This document shows positions 37,312-49,499 of a stretch of DNA of 64,000 nt, piece after piece (position 1 is the first letter of the stretch; the number at the start of each line of letters is the position of its first letter). A program made the translations under genes and the position numbers. The stretch spans positions 173,452 to 237,451 of the forward strand of contig NMRB01000130.1 of the NCBI GenBank assembly GCA_002633025.1, in the 5' to 3' direction. The notes under the pieces were generated by a model. It saw only the letters and a program-made list of their open reading frames with translations, had not been told where the DNA came from and did no database searches. The stretch comes from Notospermus geniculatus (Eukaryota; Nemertea; Pilidiophora; Heteronemertea; Lineidae).

Positions 37312-38130
37312 GTTGCTAGTAGAGAGGTAAATAAACTGTCATAACGATGAAATGGACATTTTTGTACAGCACATTGATCCATGAAAAAGAGCATTATCAT
37401 GTGTGTGGCTAGTAGTGAGGTAAATAAACTGTCATAACGATGAAATGAACGTTTTTGTACAGCACATTGGTCCATGAAAAAGAGCTTTATCATGTATGGC
37501 TGGTAGTGAGGTAAATAAAGCTGTCATAACGAAGAAATGAACATTTCTGTACAGTACATTGATCAATGAAAAAGAGAATTATCATGTGTGGCTGGTAGTG
37601 AGGTAAACAAAACTGTTATAACATTTTGGTACAGCACATTGATCCATGAAAAAGAACATTATCATGTATGACTGGTAGTGAGGTAAATAAACTGTTAAAA
37701 CGATGAAATGAACATTTTTGTACAGCACATTGATCCATGAAAAAGAGGAGCATTATCATGTGTGACTGGTAGTGAGAGGTAAATTTATTGATTTATTTAT
37801 TAACAAGATTACTGAGTGGCTACCCACTCACTACATGATGACGACTAGGCAGAACAATGTAACACAAGGTATGTAATGAAAGATGAAATGAAAGGCCCAA
37901 AAGCTTATGAAACGTGAAAAAAAGTGACCATGTCCTGAAGCGAAATGGTAGTGAGATGAACGTTTCTGTACAGCACTTTGATCCATGAAAAAGAGCATTA
38001 TCATGTGTGGCTGGTAGTGAGGTAAATAAAATTGCCATAACATTTTTGTACAGCACTTTGATCCATAAAAAGAGTGGCCAGTAGTGAGATAAATAAAACT
38101 GTCATAACGAAGAAATGAACATTTTGTCAC
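37312..38130. repeat. 90-bp satellite array (copy A)
   Basis: Units of roughly 85-93 bases recur: TAGTGAGGTAAATAAACTGT, CATAACGATGAAATGAACAT, TTTTTGTACAGCACATTGAT, CCATGAAAAAGAGCATTATC. About five to six units run to 37785. A non-repeat block follows to about 37935, then two more degenerate units. The long minus-strand frames crossing it are translations of the repeat, not genes. Confidence 0.9.
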
Positions 38131-39125
38131 ATAGTTCAAGGACAATGAGCATTCACGTGTGCCTATTAGTATGTTGATAATCTGTGATAACGATGATCAT
38201 TATGGCTGGTCCTAGTTTTTTGACAGCCCCCCCCCCAAGTCATGTAAGAAAACAGCTGCCATAAAACAGGACTAGATGCGAGCTTATTTTAGGAGTCTTT
38301 TGTTATCACACAATTTTTTTACTGTGTGTACTCGAAAGATGCCTATTTGTTCACTAAACTGAGAGCTTCTAACGGCGGTGTCATTGCCCTCACGTGAGAA
38401 AGACACAAAGATAAAGTAAGGGGACTATCGCCTTTTAAGTTCGGATCAGCCATAAATTATCTTATATCCCGGAGAGCCGATATCATGCGTCCAGAATAGG
38501 AATTGTACCCATTAACTACAATTTCCATTACTCAATTAACTGCCAAATTCTTAACCTGTACTTAAGATGATACGGTGTACGTCATTAATCACTGTGTACT
38601 ACGTCATAAATCTTGTGCTTTTAACCTGTAGCGACTGTGTAATCTGATAGTATCGCCTTATGGCTACCCGTAACGATATCATGAAAATATAATATCATCA
38701 TTGAAGCCATAAATTTAGGAAAATATTTCATTGAATCGGTTAACGATAAATATGGATTCTCGTTCGCATCGTGGCTATGAAAATTTTTATTGTACCGGGA
38801 CAAAGGGAAAATAAAGTGATGGCTTTGCACCTTCGTTTTAAAATCCACCAATCTCTGTCTTCGGCTCTAAGAAAACTAATAAATGGAATGAAAGATTTTT
38901 GAGGCTGCATCCTTATTAAAAAAAGATGAATGCAACCTAACGTCGGTTAATAAGTAGGAGCTGAGAAAAATTGGGAAGTCGTCTACTGTCTCCTTGAGAG
39001 AACACCCAATGCCCTGTGAGGTTGATTAGGTTCGACAGCGTGAGTGCCAACACATCATGGTACGTGGAGACTGTCCCAGCTGAGAGGTTCGGATGTCATT
39101 TGAGGGATGTTCATAATTTGCAGTA

Positions 39126-39392
39126 CACTCTTAGCCGAAAAGGTTCTTTGGTGCCACACCAGGAGAACCCTCAGATTAAAGAACCCTTGGGCTTTTAAGA
39201 ACCCCTAGAGGTTCCAGATAGAACCTTTCCCTCAGAAAAGGGTTATATCTGGAACCTTTATGTGAGTTCTTTGGCGAAAAAAAGTTCTATATGGAACCCT
39301 CTCGGGTTCTTTACAGAAGGTTCTATATAGAACCTTAGGGTTCCCCTGGTGAGGCACAAAGAACCCCTCAAGAGCCTTTTTGGCTAAGAGGG
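39126..39392. mobile_element. Polymorphic hairpin MITE present only in copy A (267 bp)
   Basis: The ends CACTCTTAGCCGAAAAGG and CCTTTTTGGCTAAGAGGG are inverse apart from a few bases, with TA directly outside (39124-39125, 39393-39394). The interior is a ladder of GGTTCTATATAGAACC-like and AAAGAACCC words, so it folds extensively. Copy B has no element here, only TA-CCG-TA at 51570-51576. TA target and TIR style suggest a Tc1/mariner-related MITE. Confidence 0.9.
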
Positions 39393-39571
39393 TAGTAACA
39401 TCCCGGTCAAACACAAGATAGGAAAGTTACTGCTGATGAAGCTTGTTAAATAAACGGAACCATCGTTGGTTAGTCAGAAGAGTCCAGTCCACGACTTTCG
39501 ATGGCAGACTGTGGTACTTGGTTATAGACCCGACCCTCCTATTTCCTCCTACATTATATTCAATCTTCCAC

Positions 39572-39665
39572 CTTGGCCTATTGGTTAAGGCGTGCTGCCC
39601 CTGAGTGCTGGCGGTTGTTGCTATGCGAGGGTCCGTTAGTTCGAGTCNTGCAGAGTCTGGTGGCA
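39572..39665 (+). repeat. tRNA-like sequence, probable SINE remnant (copy A)
   Basis: TTGGCCTATTGGTTAAGGCG resembles a tRNA D-arm and A box, and TAGTTCGAGTCNTGC about 60 bases later a T-arm and B box. Spacing is too long for an ordinary tRNA and one base is N. Copy B (51917-51965) lacks the A-box part but has GTGGGTTCGAATCCGGTAGG. That B-box with its tail recurs at about 44413 and 57049, which argues for a SINE family. Confidence 0.45.
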
Positions 39666-40081
39666 CGAGACTATCTATCTTGATGCTCTACGAATATCGA
39701 ATCAGACTCCCTTCAGTTTAGCATCTTTCAATAAGCTTACCACTTGCAAAATCACGTTTTGAATGACATTCATGATGGTGAAAAAGCATGTCTGTTCCTA
39801 ATGTTTCTGTGCTCTATTACATTGATTTGTGCACACTTGTTGTCTTGTACTTGGGAATTGTCATTGAGCATTAGAAGCCCCACGAGTGATATGAATCATT
39901 CGGCAGCCAAATAAATCTTAAACACGCGAATTATAAGAAGACTCGACAGATGTTTAGCGATTGCCGCAGTGTAATTCACGTGAAATCTCGGCGAGAAGAG
40001 ACGGTGCAGCAGACGATGTTTCCGATCTGGTGACGTACATGTACAGTACATTTACTTTCCCATACCAGCCCTACGAACAAT

Positions 40082-40437
40082 AAAAAAATGATATTATCGT
40101 TGTTTGTGTTGGGGGCTGTTTTGTGGCCTCGCAAACAAAAAACTCATCGTTGCAAATGTCATTTCAAAGCATTCTCATATAAAACCCAATCAGATCTGAT
40201 TATTGTGTAATGGGTAATACCACTCTGTGGAAAAACCTGACACTGAACTTATTCGTACGTTTGACACCAAATCTCAAGGCAATTTCGTAGACACTGTCCT
40301 TGACAATAAGTATAAAAGTAGTTTTTGCATGCATTGTGTTGTATAAAAATGATATTATCTTGCTTGTGTTAAGGACTGCTTCCTGGCCTCGCAAGCAAAA
40401 AAATAATCGTTGCAAATGTCATCGCAAGGCATTCTCA
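40082..40437. repeat. Local two-copy duplication found in copy A only
   Basis: A block of about 100 bases (AAAAATGATATTATC, GTGGCCTCGCAAACAAAAA, TCGTTGCAAATGTCAT, GCATTCTCA) occurs at about 40082-40185 and again, diverged, at 40335-40437. Copy B has one such block (about 52890-52990). Confidence 0.7.
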
Positions 40438-41999
40438 AATTTCGACGTTTTGATCCTTGTGCTCTTAGTAACATAACGAGAGCATGATGAACTACGGTTT
40501 ACCGCAGTGGTACATAACTATCCACCTGTCAGGTAACTGTAGTCAGAGACAAAGGGATTTTTGTCCTTGTTGATTTCAAAGCTGGCCAGAGTGGCGAAAA
40601 AGAGAAACGCATGTTACTTTCATGGCGTCGCGTGCGGAATTGAACACGAAATGTCCCCAATGGAGGCAAACAAAGCGAGTGATACTGTGACTGATCCAAA
40701 AGGCCTTTTGGGATCAGATTTACCTGAATATTTCTTGTCGGTATTCTGTTCTGGCCTAGCTTATTCTCATGAGTTGCGGATGGTTTGCAAAAACGTCGAT
40801 TTTTAAAACCCCACGACGTATACTGCTCAATGCCACCTGGGAAATTTACCTGCAGTAATTTGTGCTCTCGGATTAAGGTGCATGAATCTGCACAAAGACT
40901 TGGCATAAAGTCTTCAGAATAGAACCCGTGGGGAGAAGGGGCCCCTTGTCCTTGCTCCCAAGACAACCACCTCACCAAACGACAACTTCAGTATTCTCTT
41001 TCCGTTGTGTTCATCATTTATTGTGACGTTGCAGTAAATTCTCGTTCCAATTATCCATAATGGACGCTTTCAAGCTGCGAATGGCTCACGTTTACTGGGG
41101 TTTAATACAAGTTTTATTGGTGCTGAAATAAATGACCCCCGGGCCTCCCTTCGTCCAGGATAGACGTTTTAACGACGTCTTCGCGAATGGGTTATCTTCA
41201 TCGGTATCTTATCAAACTAGCAGAACTTGCATAGAATAATTTTATATTCCATCGAAAAAAAATTGTCATCGATATACAGATGGTTACATTTGGTTGACAA
41301 TAATTGATACCTTAACCAGCAGGAAGTAGTAGCTTCCTGTCGCCATATTGGCCATAAGAAACACATTTGAGATCATCAATACTGGAGGAATCTCCGAGCC
41401 GGCGTGAAATTGCATTTGTAATAATGCCACATTTGCCAATATCTCGTTGGCTGGATAGCACTGGCTAGATCATGTGCTCATTGGACAAAGAAATGATGGT
41501 TTTGCCAACTCGGAATATGATGTCTGGCATTGTCTATAAACGGTTCATTTGACCAATGGAAATGGTCCATCACTTTGGACTGGATGATTCAATTGGCATT
41601 GCACCATTATTTATTGAACGTAACAAAATACCATCCGTACTGTAGGCCAAATAGGGAAATTGAAAACGATAAAAGATTGAATTTATAGCTGAGACTTGTC
41701 TTGTCACATAAGCTCACTGCAGGGAAGATATTAGCGGCCGACTTGGCTGGAATGTGTGGTTGGAGAAAATCGGAAATTGCGTTGCTTTTCCCCTCGTAGT
41801 GCGTCCCGTGCACCACCACAATACATCTGCCTTGAACAGAAATTCGCAATCTGCAAACTCAAAAGTGAAATTTTCAGTGGTCGAGGATGCCGCTGGTTTA
41901 TAGATAAACTAGACTCGCACAAAAGGGCATCGAACTTCGTAAAGGTGCTGTTTGGAGCTATCTATCTCTGGGTAGCTGGTAACGTGGTAAATAAACTGA

Positions 42000-42735
42000 C
42001 ATAACGATAAAATGAACATTTCTGTACAGCACATTGATCCACGAAAAGAGCACTATTCTGTATGGCTAGTAATGAGGTAATTAATACTGTGATAACGATG
42101 CAGTGAACATTTTTGTACAGCACATTGATCCATGAAAAATAGCAATATCCTGTATGGCTAGTAGTGAGGTAATTAACACTATCATAACGATTAAATGAAT
42201 ATTTGTACAGCTGTGGTTTAAGGTACTGTCACACTGAAGTAGTTCTCAAAACGTCCTGCCCCATCCTAAAAAATCTTAAAAAGGGCTAGAACGTAACGTT
42301 GGCCAAATAATGCCTCGAAGTTCTCGAGCACACTTCCCGTCCGAGCCCCTCCATGAAGTTTGTAAAAGGTTCCCACTACGTCCACTCCATTCGCACACAG
42401 TTTGAGCCCGTCGGGCAACATTTTCAACAACATAGCTCAGTGTGATGGGGCGTGAAGGTGCTGGTGCTATTCTCTCTCTGTGTAGCTGGTAACGTGGTCA
42501 ATAAACTGACATAACGATAAAATGAACATTTCTGTACAGCACATTGATCCACGAAAAGAGCACTATTCTGTATGGCTAGTAATGACAGAGGTAATTAATA
42601 ATGTGATAACGATGAAGTGAACATTTTTGTACAGCACATTGATCCACGAAAAGAGCACTATCCTGTATGGCTGGTAGTGAGGTAATTAACACTGTCATGA
42701 CAATGAAATGAATATTTGTACAGCTCTGGTTTGCA
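42000..42735. repeat. Two further clusters of the 90-bp satellite (copy A)
   Basis: Units with CATAACGATAAAATGAACAT, CTGTACAGCACATTGATCCA and TATGGCTAGTAGTGAGGTAA occur at about 42000-42205 and 42490-42720. They are separated by a unique-looking block, 42225-42455, that begins near TACTGTCACACTGAAG and ends CTCAGTGTGATGGGG. Its ends look like weak inverted repeats, so it may be another small insertion shared by both copies. Confidence 0.75.
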
Positions 42736-44568
42736 GAAAATAGACTAGCCTCAGAAATGGGTTTCGAAATTCCTAACGGTGCTGTATGGAGCTGTGCTAT
42801 TTCTGTCTCGAGCTTACGCTGAAAATGTTTTTGAATGATCCCCTCCAGCATCTCCATCGCAGGACCAAACACGAACTGTCTGCCTCGGAAAGAAGATCTA
42901 CTGCCATATAATGACAGACGGTTCTTCCCATTGGCAAATAAACGCGTATTTTTTCGAAACTCAAAATGTGGTGGTCACGTATGGCCAGCCATTGACATTT
43001 ATAGTGACCGAAGTGATAGATATGAACATAAGAACTCCCCCGGGCAAGAATCTGATTATGACCAGAATGCAAAGACGGTAATAAAAAAAGTAGTAAAGGT
43101 TGATGCTGTGATCTGGCCAGTGGAATGGGGATAGAATGTCTGGCGTTGTCTGCTTGGCTGATACCACATGGACAATAGACGTACGCATCATCGAAACACT
43201 CCCTTTTCTACGTTAAGAGGTTAGTTTGAATGAGCCACTGCCAGGTTAGAGCAATGAAGATGGCATGTTAAAGCAATGGTATCGCCTTGGCAAAAAATCG
43301 GCCACTGAGTCCGACGAAAGGTGAGATACGTATGTGAAAAAATGCTTCATATCTCGTCTACCTTCAGCTTTGCCCTGGATTTTGAAACGGATTAGTCACT
43401 TTTGGATTTCTCTGTTGTCACACCTAATTTTTTAGAATGTTAAAGATATACCCTCTAGCCATTTTCAATAGTTACTGGGCTCCTCTACATGAACAAAGCG
43501 ATGAGGCAGAGGGAGTTTGCCTTTTTTCTCTAATGAGATTGGTCCATCCGTTATGATGGGATAAACACTACGAAGCTCTGTTTTTGCTGGTAAGCAACGG
43601 AGCCTGAGCCCTTCTCGACATTACAAGAAAGAATGGCGCCCTTTTTCTCCCTCTTTCCATCAACTTTCACATAATCAACTCAGAGACGATAACCTACGCG
43701 TTTCGAGATCGTTTTTTTACTTGCGCCCGAAATGAAAAAGAGTCCAATACGTATAATTAGTAAATGGCATTTGTTTGTAACTACATCGTAATATCATCAA
43801 AAATACACGAGGAGAGCTCGCTTATACGTTTTTGATATCGTGAAAGGTTCGTCAAACAGATTTCTAATAGAAAAACTGTATACACTGTGCTACATGTATC
43901 AAAAAGGAGAATTTTGCGTTGTGGCAATGACCTATCCATTTTTTTTCTTGTAGAAAGCGGTATCAGTTGTGACTTCAATACTCTATGCAGCAACATTAGC
44001 AATACGAGTAGCGAGAAAAAAGGGAAGAAACCACAAAAAATGTTCATCTGACGGCAATGATAGGATAAAGAGTGGTTTTACTGTTGTACAGCAGAAGTAA
44101 AAAAATATTATGTCAGTTCACATCTTTATAGAACTGGATGATATTTGCCCTTGGGTTTAGGGTTTCTTGATCAGGTGATGGGATTACGTACGTGTCAGAT
44201 GATAGGATCAGAAAACGGCTTCTGATGGTGTTAGTGATCGTAACGTCATCAGTGTGGCCATGCGTGATACATGTACATGTACATTTATTGTAATGTACAC
44301 CGCTGGGAATATACCTACCAACCATATTGTACATGTATATGGCAGTCAGATCGCCGGAGTCAAGTCACTGTGAAACGGAAGGAGATGTATCGGAGCTGCC
44401 GTTCTGCATCTCAAAAAATATTCGAGTCCGGTAGGAAGCTATATGTCTTTCATCTTAGAAACCCGTTATTATTAGTATTTGCCCTCAAAAAATATAAAGT
44501 GGAAAAAATCTGTCAAATTCATGTGCTGGATTTCGAAATGTAAGTATAAATTTAAAAGAAGGACACCA

Positions 44569-44703
44569 GGGGCCGGATTCACGAAGCCCTCTTAGCGTAT
44601 GTATCTTAGTACTGCCCGTATCTATTGTTCTTCGACTTGCTGACAATAGATACGGGCAGTGCTGAGATCATACTTAAGCTAAGAGGGCTTTGTGAATCAG
44701 GCC
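44569..44703. repeat. GGGGCCGGATTCACGAAG hairpin element (copy A, 135 bp)
   Basis: The left arm GGGGCCGGATTCACGAAGCC, then CTCTTAGCGTATG and CTGCCCGTATCTATTGT, is inverse to the right arm ending GCTTTGTGAATCAGGCC. The arms are about 58 bases. An identical copy is in B at 57205-57339. Confidence 0.85.
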
Positions 44704-45807
44704 ACTGATGATTAGAATATATTGAAATCTGGGTGACTTTCCCCACAGTTACATGTATGGCACGGCCTTACGCGCTGGCCATAGATGATGTCCTTTCATG
44801 GGTAAGTGGTTGGCATGGTGGCCGCCGAGCTGGATGTTTTAAGCAATGAATGAGGTCAGTACATGTACGTTTTGAACGATATACGTGTACCGTAATATAT
44901 CGTAATACCGTAATAGCTTCGCCAACTTGTCACTAACTAGTGTCTTGTCATGACTGCTGCTCAGTGCTTGTGTTCTGCTTGTCATGCCTCCGAGTTCTAG
45001 CATTCTTGATTACCAATAGAATTTCAGTTGGACATCAGTGCCTGAAAGGAATTGGGCCTAAATGGCGGATCTTGCAGATCGCTCAGCTGGTCGCCCCCGG
45101 TAGTCAGCAACATTTTCAGCAGTGTCCCTATCTTGGAGATTGCACTCCCCTCTGTAGGATCGCCATCTCAACCATTCTGTCTTCCCTCGGGTTTGACCCT
45201 TCCTTCAGACGACCCGATAATCCTCTGAATGTCAGGTAATCCTCTTTCCGTTATCCTGTTACTGAGGCGTTTAATCTAGTTGGCTTGTCACCATCGGAGA
45301 TAAGGCTGGTCGAACTCTAGGGATGGTCTGGGGAGGGCAGTTTGCAGGATTCCAGGGGCTAGGCCGGTTTAGGAATTCCTGATGATGAGAAGTTTGTGTG
45401 CTCTTAAGTATCCAAAACGAAGACGCTGCAATGGTAAACACTTTCAGCAACATTTCTCTTCCAAATACAGGCATCTGATGACGTGACTGTACTATCAAAT
45501 AGGTCAACCAACTTGGCACGAAGGTGGACATACCCGTAGGCCGTATGGCTGCCAGTCATGCCAGTGGAGCTATTGTTCCAAGTACTATAAACGCCCCACG
45601 ATGACGCGATAACGACTGCATTGCGCTCATAAGAGGAGGATCCTTCTCGCAGAGATGCCACAGCGTGTGGATTGTGAGGCCATAACTTCGACGAAAAAAG
45701 GGTGAACGTAGGCTACCTTCAAACAGAACCAATTGAAGGGGAGAGCAGATCTAATGCTGGCACACAAGAAGGATCAAACTGGTCTAGGCTTCGGGCTGCA
45801 GTCCTAG

Positions 45808-45936
45808 ACAAGGCGGAAGAAAAACGTCGCAATACCTCTAGCTGGGGATCTTGCAGCAATCCGCCGAGGCTTCCACGTACATGACGTAAGCGTAGTCCCA
45901 TTTGCTCTGGGCACACTCAGTGAAGTACGTGATTAA
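45808..45936 (+). pseudogene. Possible retrotransposon ORF fragment (copy A)
   Basis: A 42-codon frame between stops reads, in part, LAAIRRGFHVHDVSVVPFAL followed by GTLSEV. This resembles the C-terminal LxxxIRRxWxVxxVxVVPVVxGxLG motif that follows the reverse transcriptase in some non-LTR-like retroelements of marine invertebrates. Nothing upstream in frame is recognisable. The match is short and could be chance. Confidence 0.28.
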
Positions 45937-46198
45937 GGAGGTGCAGTGTAAAGGTGTCTTTGCAAGGGAGGTCCTGCGAGCTGCCATGGTACTGGTATCA
46001 CCTCACTTTCTGAGAGTGTTTGCACGCACACCTAACACCATCTACCAACCAACCGCATAGAAATGCGTACATTGCACTCTGATGTAAATTGTTAGAAGGG
46101 TATGCCTACAGAATGCCGCCCCAGTGTCCACGTCCGAAGAGGCCCCGAGATGAGGTTGTAGTTTCGGAAGCAGTTGCCCCCTGCCTCCCTAAATACGG

Positions 46199-46862
46199 NN
46201 NNNNNNNNNNNNNNNNNNNNNNNNNNNNNNNNNNNNNNNNNNNNNNNNNNNNNNNNNNNNNNNNNNNNNNNNNNNNNNNNNNNNNNNNNNNNNNNNNNNN
46301 NNNNNNNNNNNNNNNNNNNNNNNNNNNNNNNNNNNNNNNNNNNNNNNNNNNNNNNNNNNNNNNNNNNNNNNNNNNNNNNNNNNNNNNNNNNNNNNNNNNN
46401 NNNNNNNNNNNNNNNNNNNNNNNNNNNNNNNNNNNNNNNNNNNNNNNNNNNNNNNNNNNNNNNNNNNNNNNNNNNNNNNNNNNNNNNNNNNNNNNNNNNN
46501 NNNNNNNNNNNNNNNNNNNNNNNNNNNNNNNNNNNNNNNNNNNNNNNNNNNNNNNNNNNNNNNNNNNNNNNNNNNNNNNNNNNNNNNNNNNNNNNNNNNN
46601 NNNNNNNNNNNNNNNNNNNNNNNNNNNNNNNNNNNNNNNNNNNNNNNNNNNNNNNNNNNNNNNNNNNNNNNNNNNNNNNNNNNNNNNNNNNNNNNNNNNN
46701 NNNNNNNNNNNNNNNNNNNNNNNNNNNNNNNNNNNNNNNNNNNNNNNNNNNNNNNNNNNNNNNNNNNNNNNNNNNNNNNNNNNNNNNNNNNNNNNNNNNN
46801 NNNNNNNNNNNNNNNNNNNNNNNNNNNNNNNNNNNNNNNNNNNNNNNNNNNNNNNNNNNNNN
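46199..46862. other. Assembly gap (664 N)
   Basis: Uninterrupted N. The text before it matches the end of copy B and the text after it matches the start of copy A, so the gap sits exactly at the junction of the two copies. Long open frames spanning it are artefacts. Confidence 0.99.
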
Positions 46863-47198
46863 GTATATCCGGATCACGAAGACTTCACCGCCACTTGTGC
46901 ATCACCTTAGTTCCCTAATAACAAAATCTCATCCAAAAAGACAGGTGCTTCAACTGTCTCGAAGTCGATCCCCTACTTTCTGCCAGTTCTACCCACTCAA
47001 ATGTCCGCCAGCCATGAACATCTCCCGCCAATTAGGAGAGATTCTCCGGGGGTATTTCTCCTAAGGGGTGATTTGTGTAACCCTAGACACCCTTCCTTCC
47101 CCACTTGATTTCTTCTCGTCCGTGTAATAATTTCTCTCTAATTGCCTCCTGCAGATTTCAAGGTGTATCGCTCCGATGACGATTTGTCGCCGATGGGC

Positions 47199-47270
47199 TG
47201 TCAGGTGGCAAAGTGGAAACATCGTCACTGTCACCTCTGAGGTTCCGGGTTCGATCGTTGGGTCCCTGGC
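47199..47270 (+). repeat. tRNA-derived SINE head (copy B)
   Basis: Same A-box-like TGGCAAAGTGGA and B-box-like GGTTCGATC as at 35014-35085 in copy A. Confidence 0.45.
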
Positions 47271-48561
47271 TCACTTTTGACCCATTCTTCATGTGATACA
47301 GTGGGCCACTCTCTCTCACAGCGAATTTTTTTCCGGCACTCCTGTTTCCTCCTGCTGGACCTTAAAGGTTACCTAAAAGGCATTTCAGGATTTTTTACTC
47401 TGAAAAGTGGTTCGAGTAAAAAACAATTCAGTGAAAGTTGCATGAGGATTGGACTATTAGTTACAGTGTTATACCAAATTTAAGATGTTGTTTCTACATG
47501 ACAACCAAACAACTTGGTATCCATGGCTGTCCAGGCGGTGGGTTCATGAGATCAAATGTGCTATCCAGAAATAAAATATTGCCCTCAGAAACCATATTTA
47601 AGGAAATAACTGCAGTACGACTGACTGAACAAGAAAAATACATGTACATCAAAACTACTGCCCAAGTTATTTTAATGTTTTTTATATGTTTAAAAAACCC
47701 AATGACATCAAATGTGCTGTTCTCCGCTGCCTGACATGGTTGCCAGGGTGTGTAGTCATCCTTTTTAAATTCCCATATCTTGGAAGTGTGTGATCCGATT
47801 TTCATGCGGTTTTCAGTTTCATGCTGCCCGATTAATGCTCTACAGTATTACGCAGAAAACCAGAAGCAGATGAAAAACTTTCAGGTAACCTTTAAATTTA
47901 CCCAAAGTTATCTGTAGAGCTGATAATGCTGCTCAACTTTCGATTCAATAACAAAAGTTTGCCACATGTGACATCTACAAACCCGGGGTGACGTCATTTA
48001 AACACTCCTTGACAAATTCATTAAACACTCCTGTGGTCGTAACAATTAGATTTTTGGAGGTACAAGTCGCTGACAATGCGTTAAGAAATATTTGCCAAGA
48101 TATCCTTACGGTATCATTCTCCTGATTCAGATCAGAAAACATCCAGGAAAAACGAGAAATTGGCTGCATCCTTGACAATGAAAACCGACGAGGCTTCTTG
48201 GCAAGATGGCAGACAATCGCATTACGCCTAAAAACAAGCCTGGCTGTAATCTCCCATTATCAGCAACAGATCGGCTAGATTTCCCGGCAAGGCAACTGAC
48301 TTTTTACTCTATCCCATTCCATTCAATTGACGCCACTGATTTAGGCAATTCGCACCAAATTTATCCTGACATCCCTACAAATTGAATTTCTCGCACTATG
48401 CACCTGAAACTAATTATCGTGGTGGAGGAATGTTCTGGTTGACGGTGTCATTCGACAAAATCTGATGTTGCTCACCCAGTGTTGATATCTAAATCTTATC
48501 TTTGAGTCTTTAGAATGTTTCAAACGGAGCACGTAAACTTATGAAGATCAAGTGCTGATAC

Positions 48562-48719
48562 TGGGTCATATGAATAAAAAAAATAAATAAAAAATAAATA
48601 AAAAACAAATAAAAAACAAATACAAATGCTTTTACTTGGATTTTTTAGTACAAATGCACTACGCTATTCTGTTCAAATCTGAAGTAAAAGCATTTGCTAG
48701 CTTTTGTTCATGTCACCCA
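48562..48719. repeat. TGGGTCATATGAATAAA palindrome (copy B)
   Basis: Counterpart of 36377-36523 with an extra AAATAAAAAAC unit in its A-rich tract and several substitutions in the right arm (TTTGTTCATGTCACCCA). Confidence 0.8.
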
Positions 48720-49499
48720 TTGTCTTTCCACCAGGGAGAGCAGTTAGTTTTCCAACTATCTAACTGTATCAAGCCACTTTTGTTCAACATCACAAAAAGG
48801 TTGTTGTTGCCTTAGCAAACATTTGTGGGCTCTCAATCGGATTACCTCGTGTGTGAAGCGTGCCTCATATCAGTTATTAATGTTTTTATCTTCGAGAGAT
48901 GACATGTGGGCTAGAATTTTCCATCATTCCATCCTTATCATCCGGATCTATGAGAACCATTCGCCACTCTTTGAGACACTGTAGAAAACTGACTATTTTG
49001 GCGGCCATATTTGAATTCAATATGGCGGCTACCAAGGGACACGATTTTTTGGGTGGGGGGTCAATTTTTCATGATCCTTAGGTTTCAAAGTAACCCTATG
49101 GGAAGTTTCATAATTTCTTAAAGAAATGAATAATCCTGGGCAAACCCTTCACCGCTGTACTATTTGGCAGATATTCAACCGAGGCAAAGTGTTACATCCT
49201 CATAACCATCACTTTCTCATATTCATACACTTTGATTATGTCCCAATGATCATTGCTCACGCTCCCTTCGGTAAACGACCGTGTTGTAGAGCAATTACTA
49301 TCAGAAAATTTCCCCTCTTAATGTAAGGATGGCGTGTTGGGTCATTGCAACGGGCTCACCTGATCAGAGAATCAAAATTAAAGGGCTGAAAGGGGCACCA
49401 ATTCTGATAAATTAATGTATCTACTACATTTAGTTGTTCCTAGCCAAGGTGCTGCTAGCGCAGTCTTTGTGTGGTCTCCGTGGTTACTTTCAGAATAGC

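Larger units (their letters stand above)
34678..46198 (+). repeat. 12-kb direct repeat, copy A (ends at assembly gap)
   Basis: It begins GTATATCCGGATCACGAAGA and ends CTCCCTAAATACGG directly at the N run. Copy B has the same start and end text. By eye the parts from about 35000 to 36305 and from about 42892 to 46198 are identical to copy B, while 36306-42891 differs by substitutions, indels and transposon insertions. Copy A alone has the insertion at 39126-39392. The most economical reading is a haplotype of the same locus. Confidence 0.93.

Noticed and set aside
37266-38145. Series of similar minus-strand proteins containing MDQCAVQK
   Set aside because: They are translations of the 90-bp satellite; the same peptides appear wherever the repeat does, in several frames.
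39572-39665. Functional tRNA gene
   Set aside because: The distance between A-box-like and B-box-like parts and the absence of a pairing acceptor stem exclude an intact tRNA; copy B lacks half of it.
46089-47064. Very long open frames on both strands across the gap
   Set aside because: They consist almost wholly of N and only appear open because N cannot create a stop.
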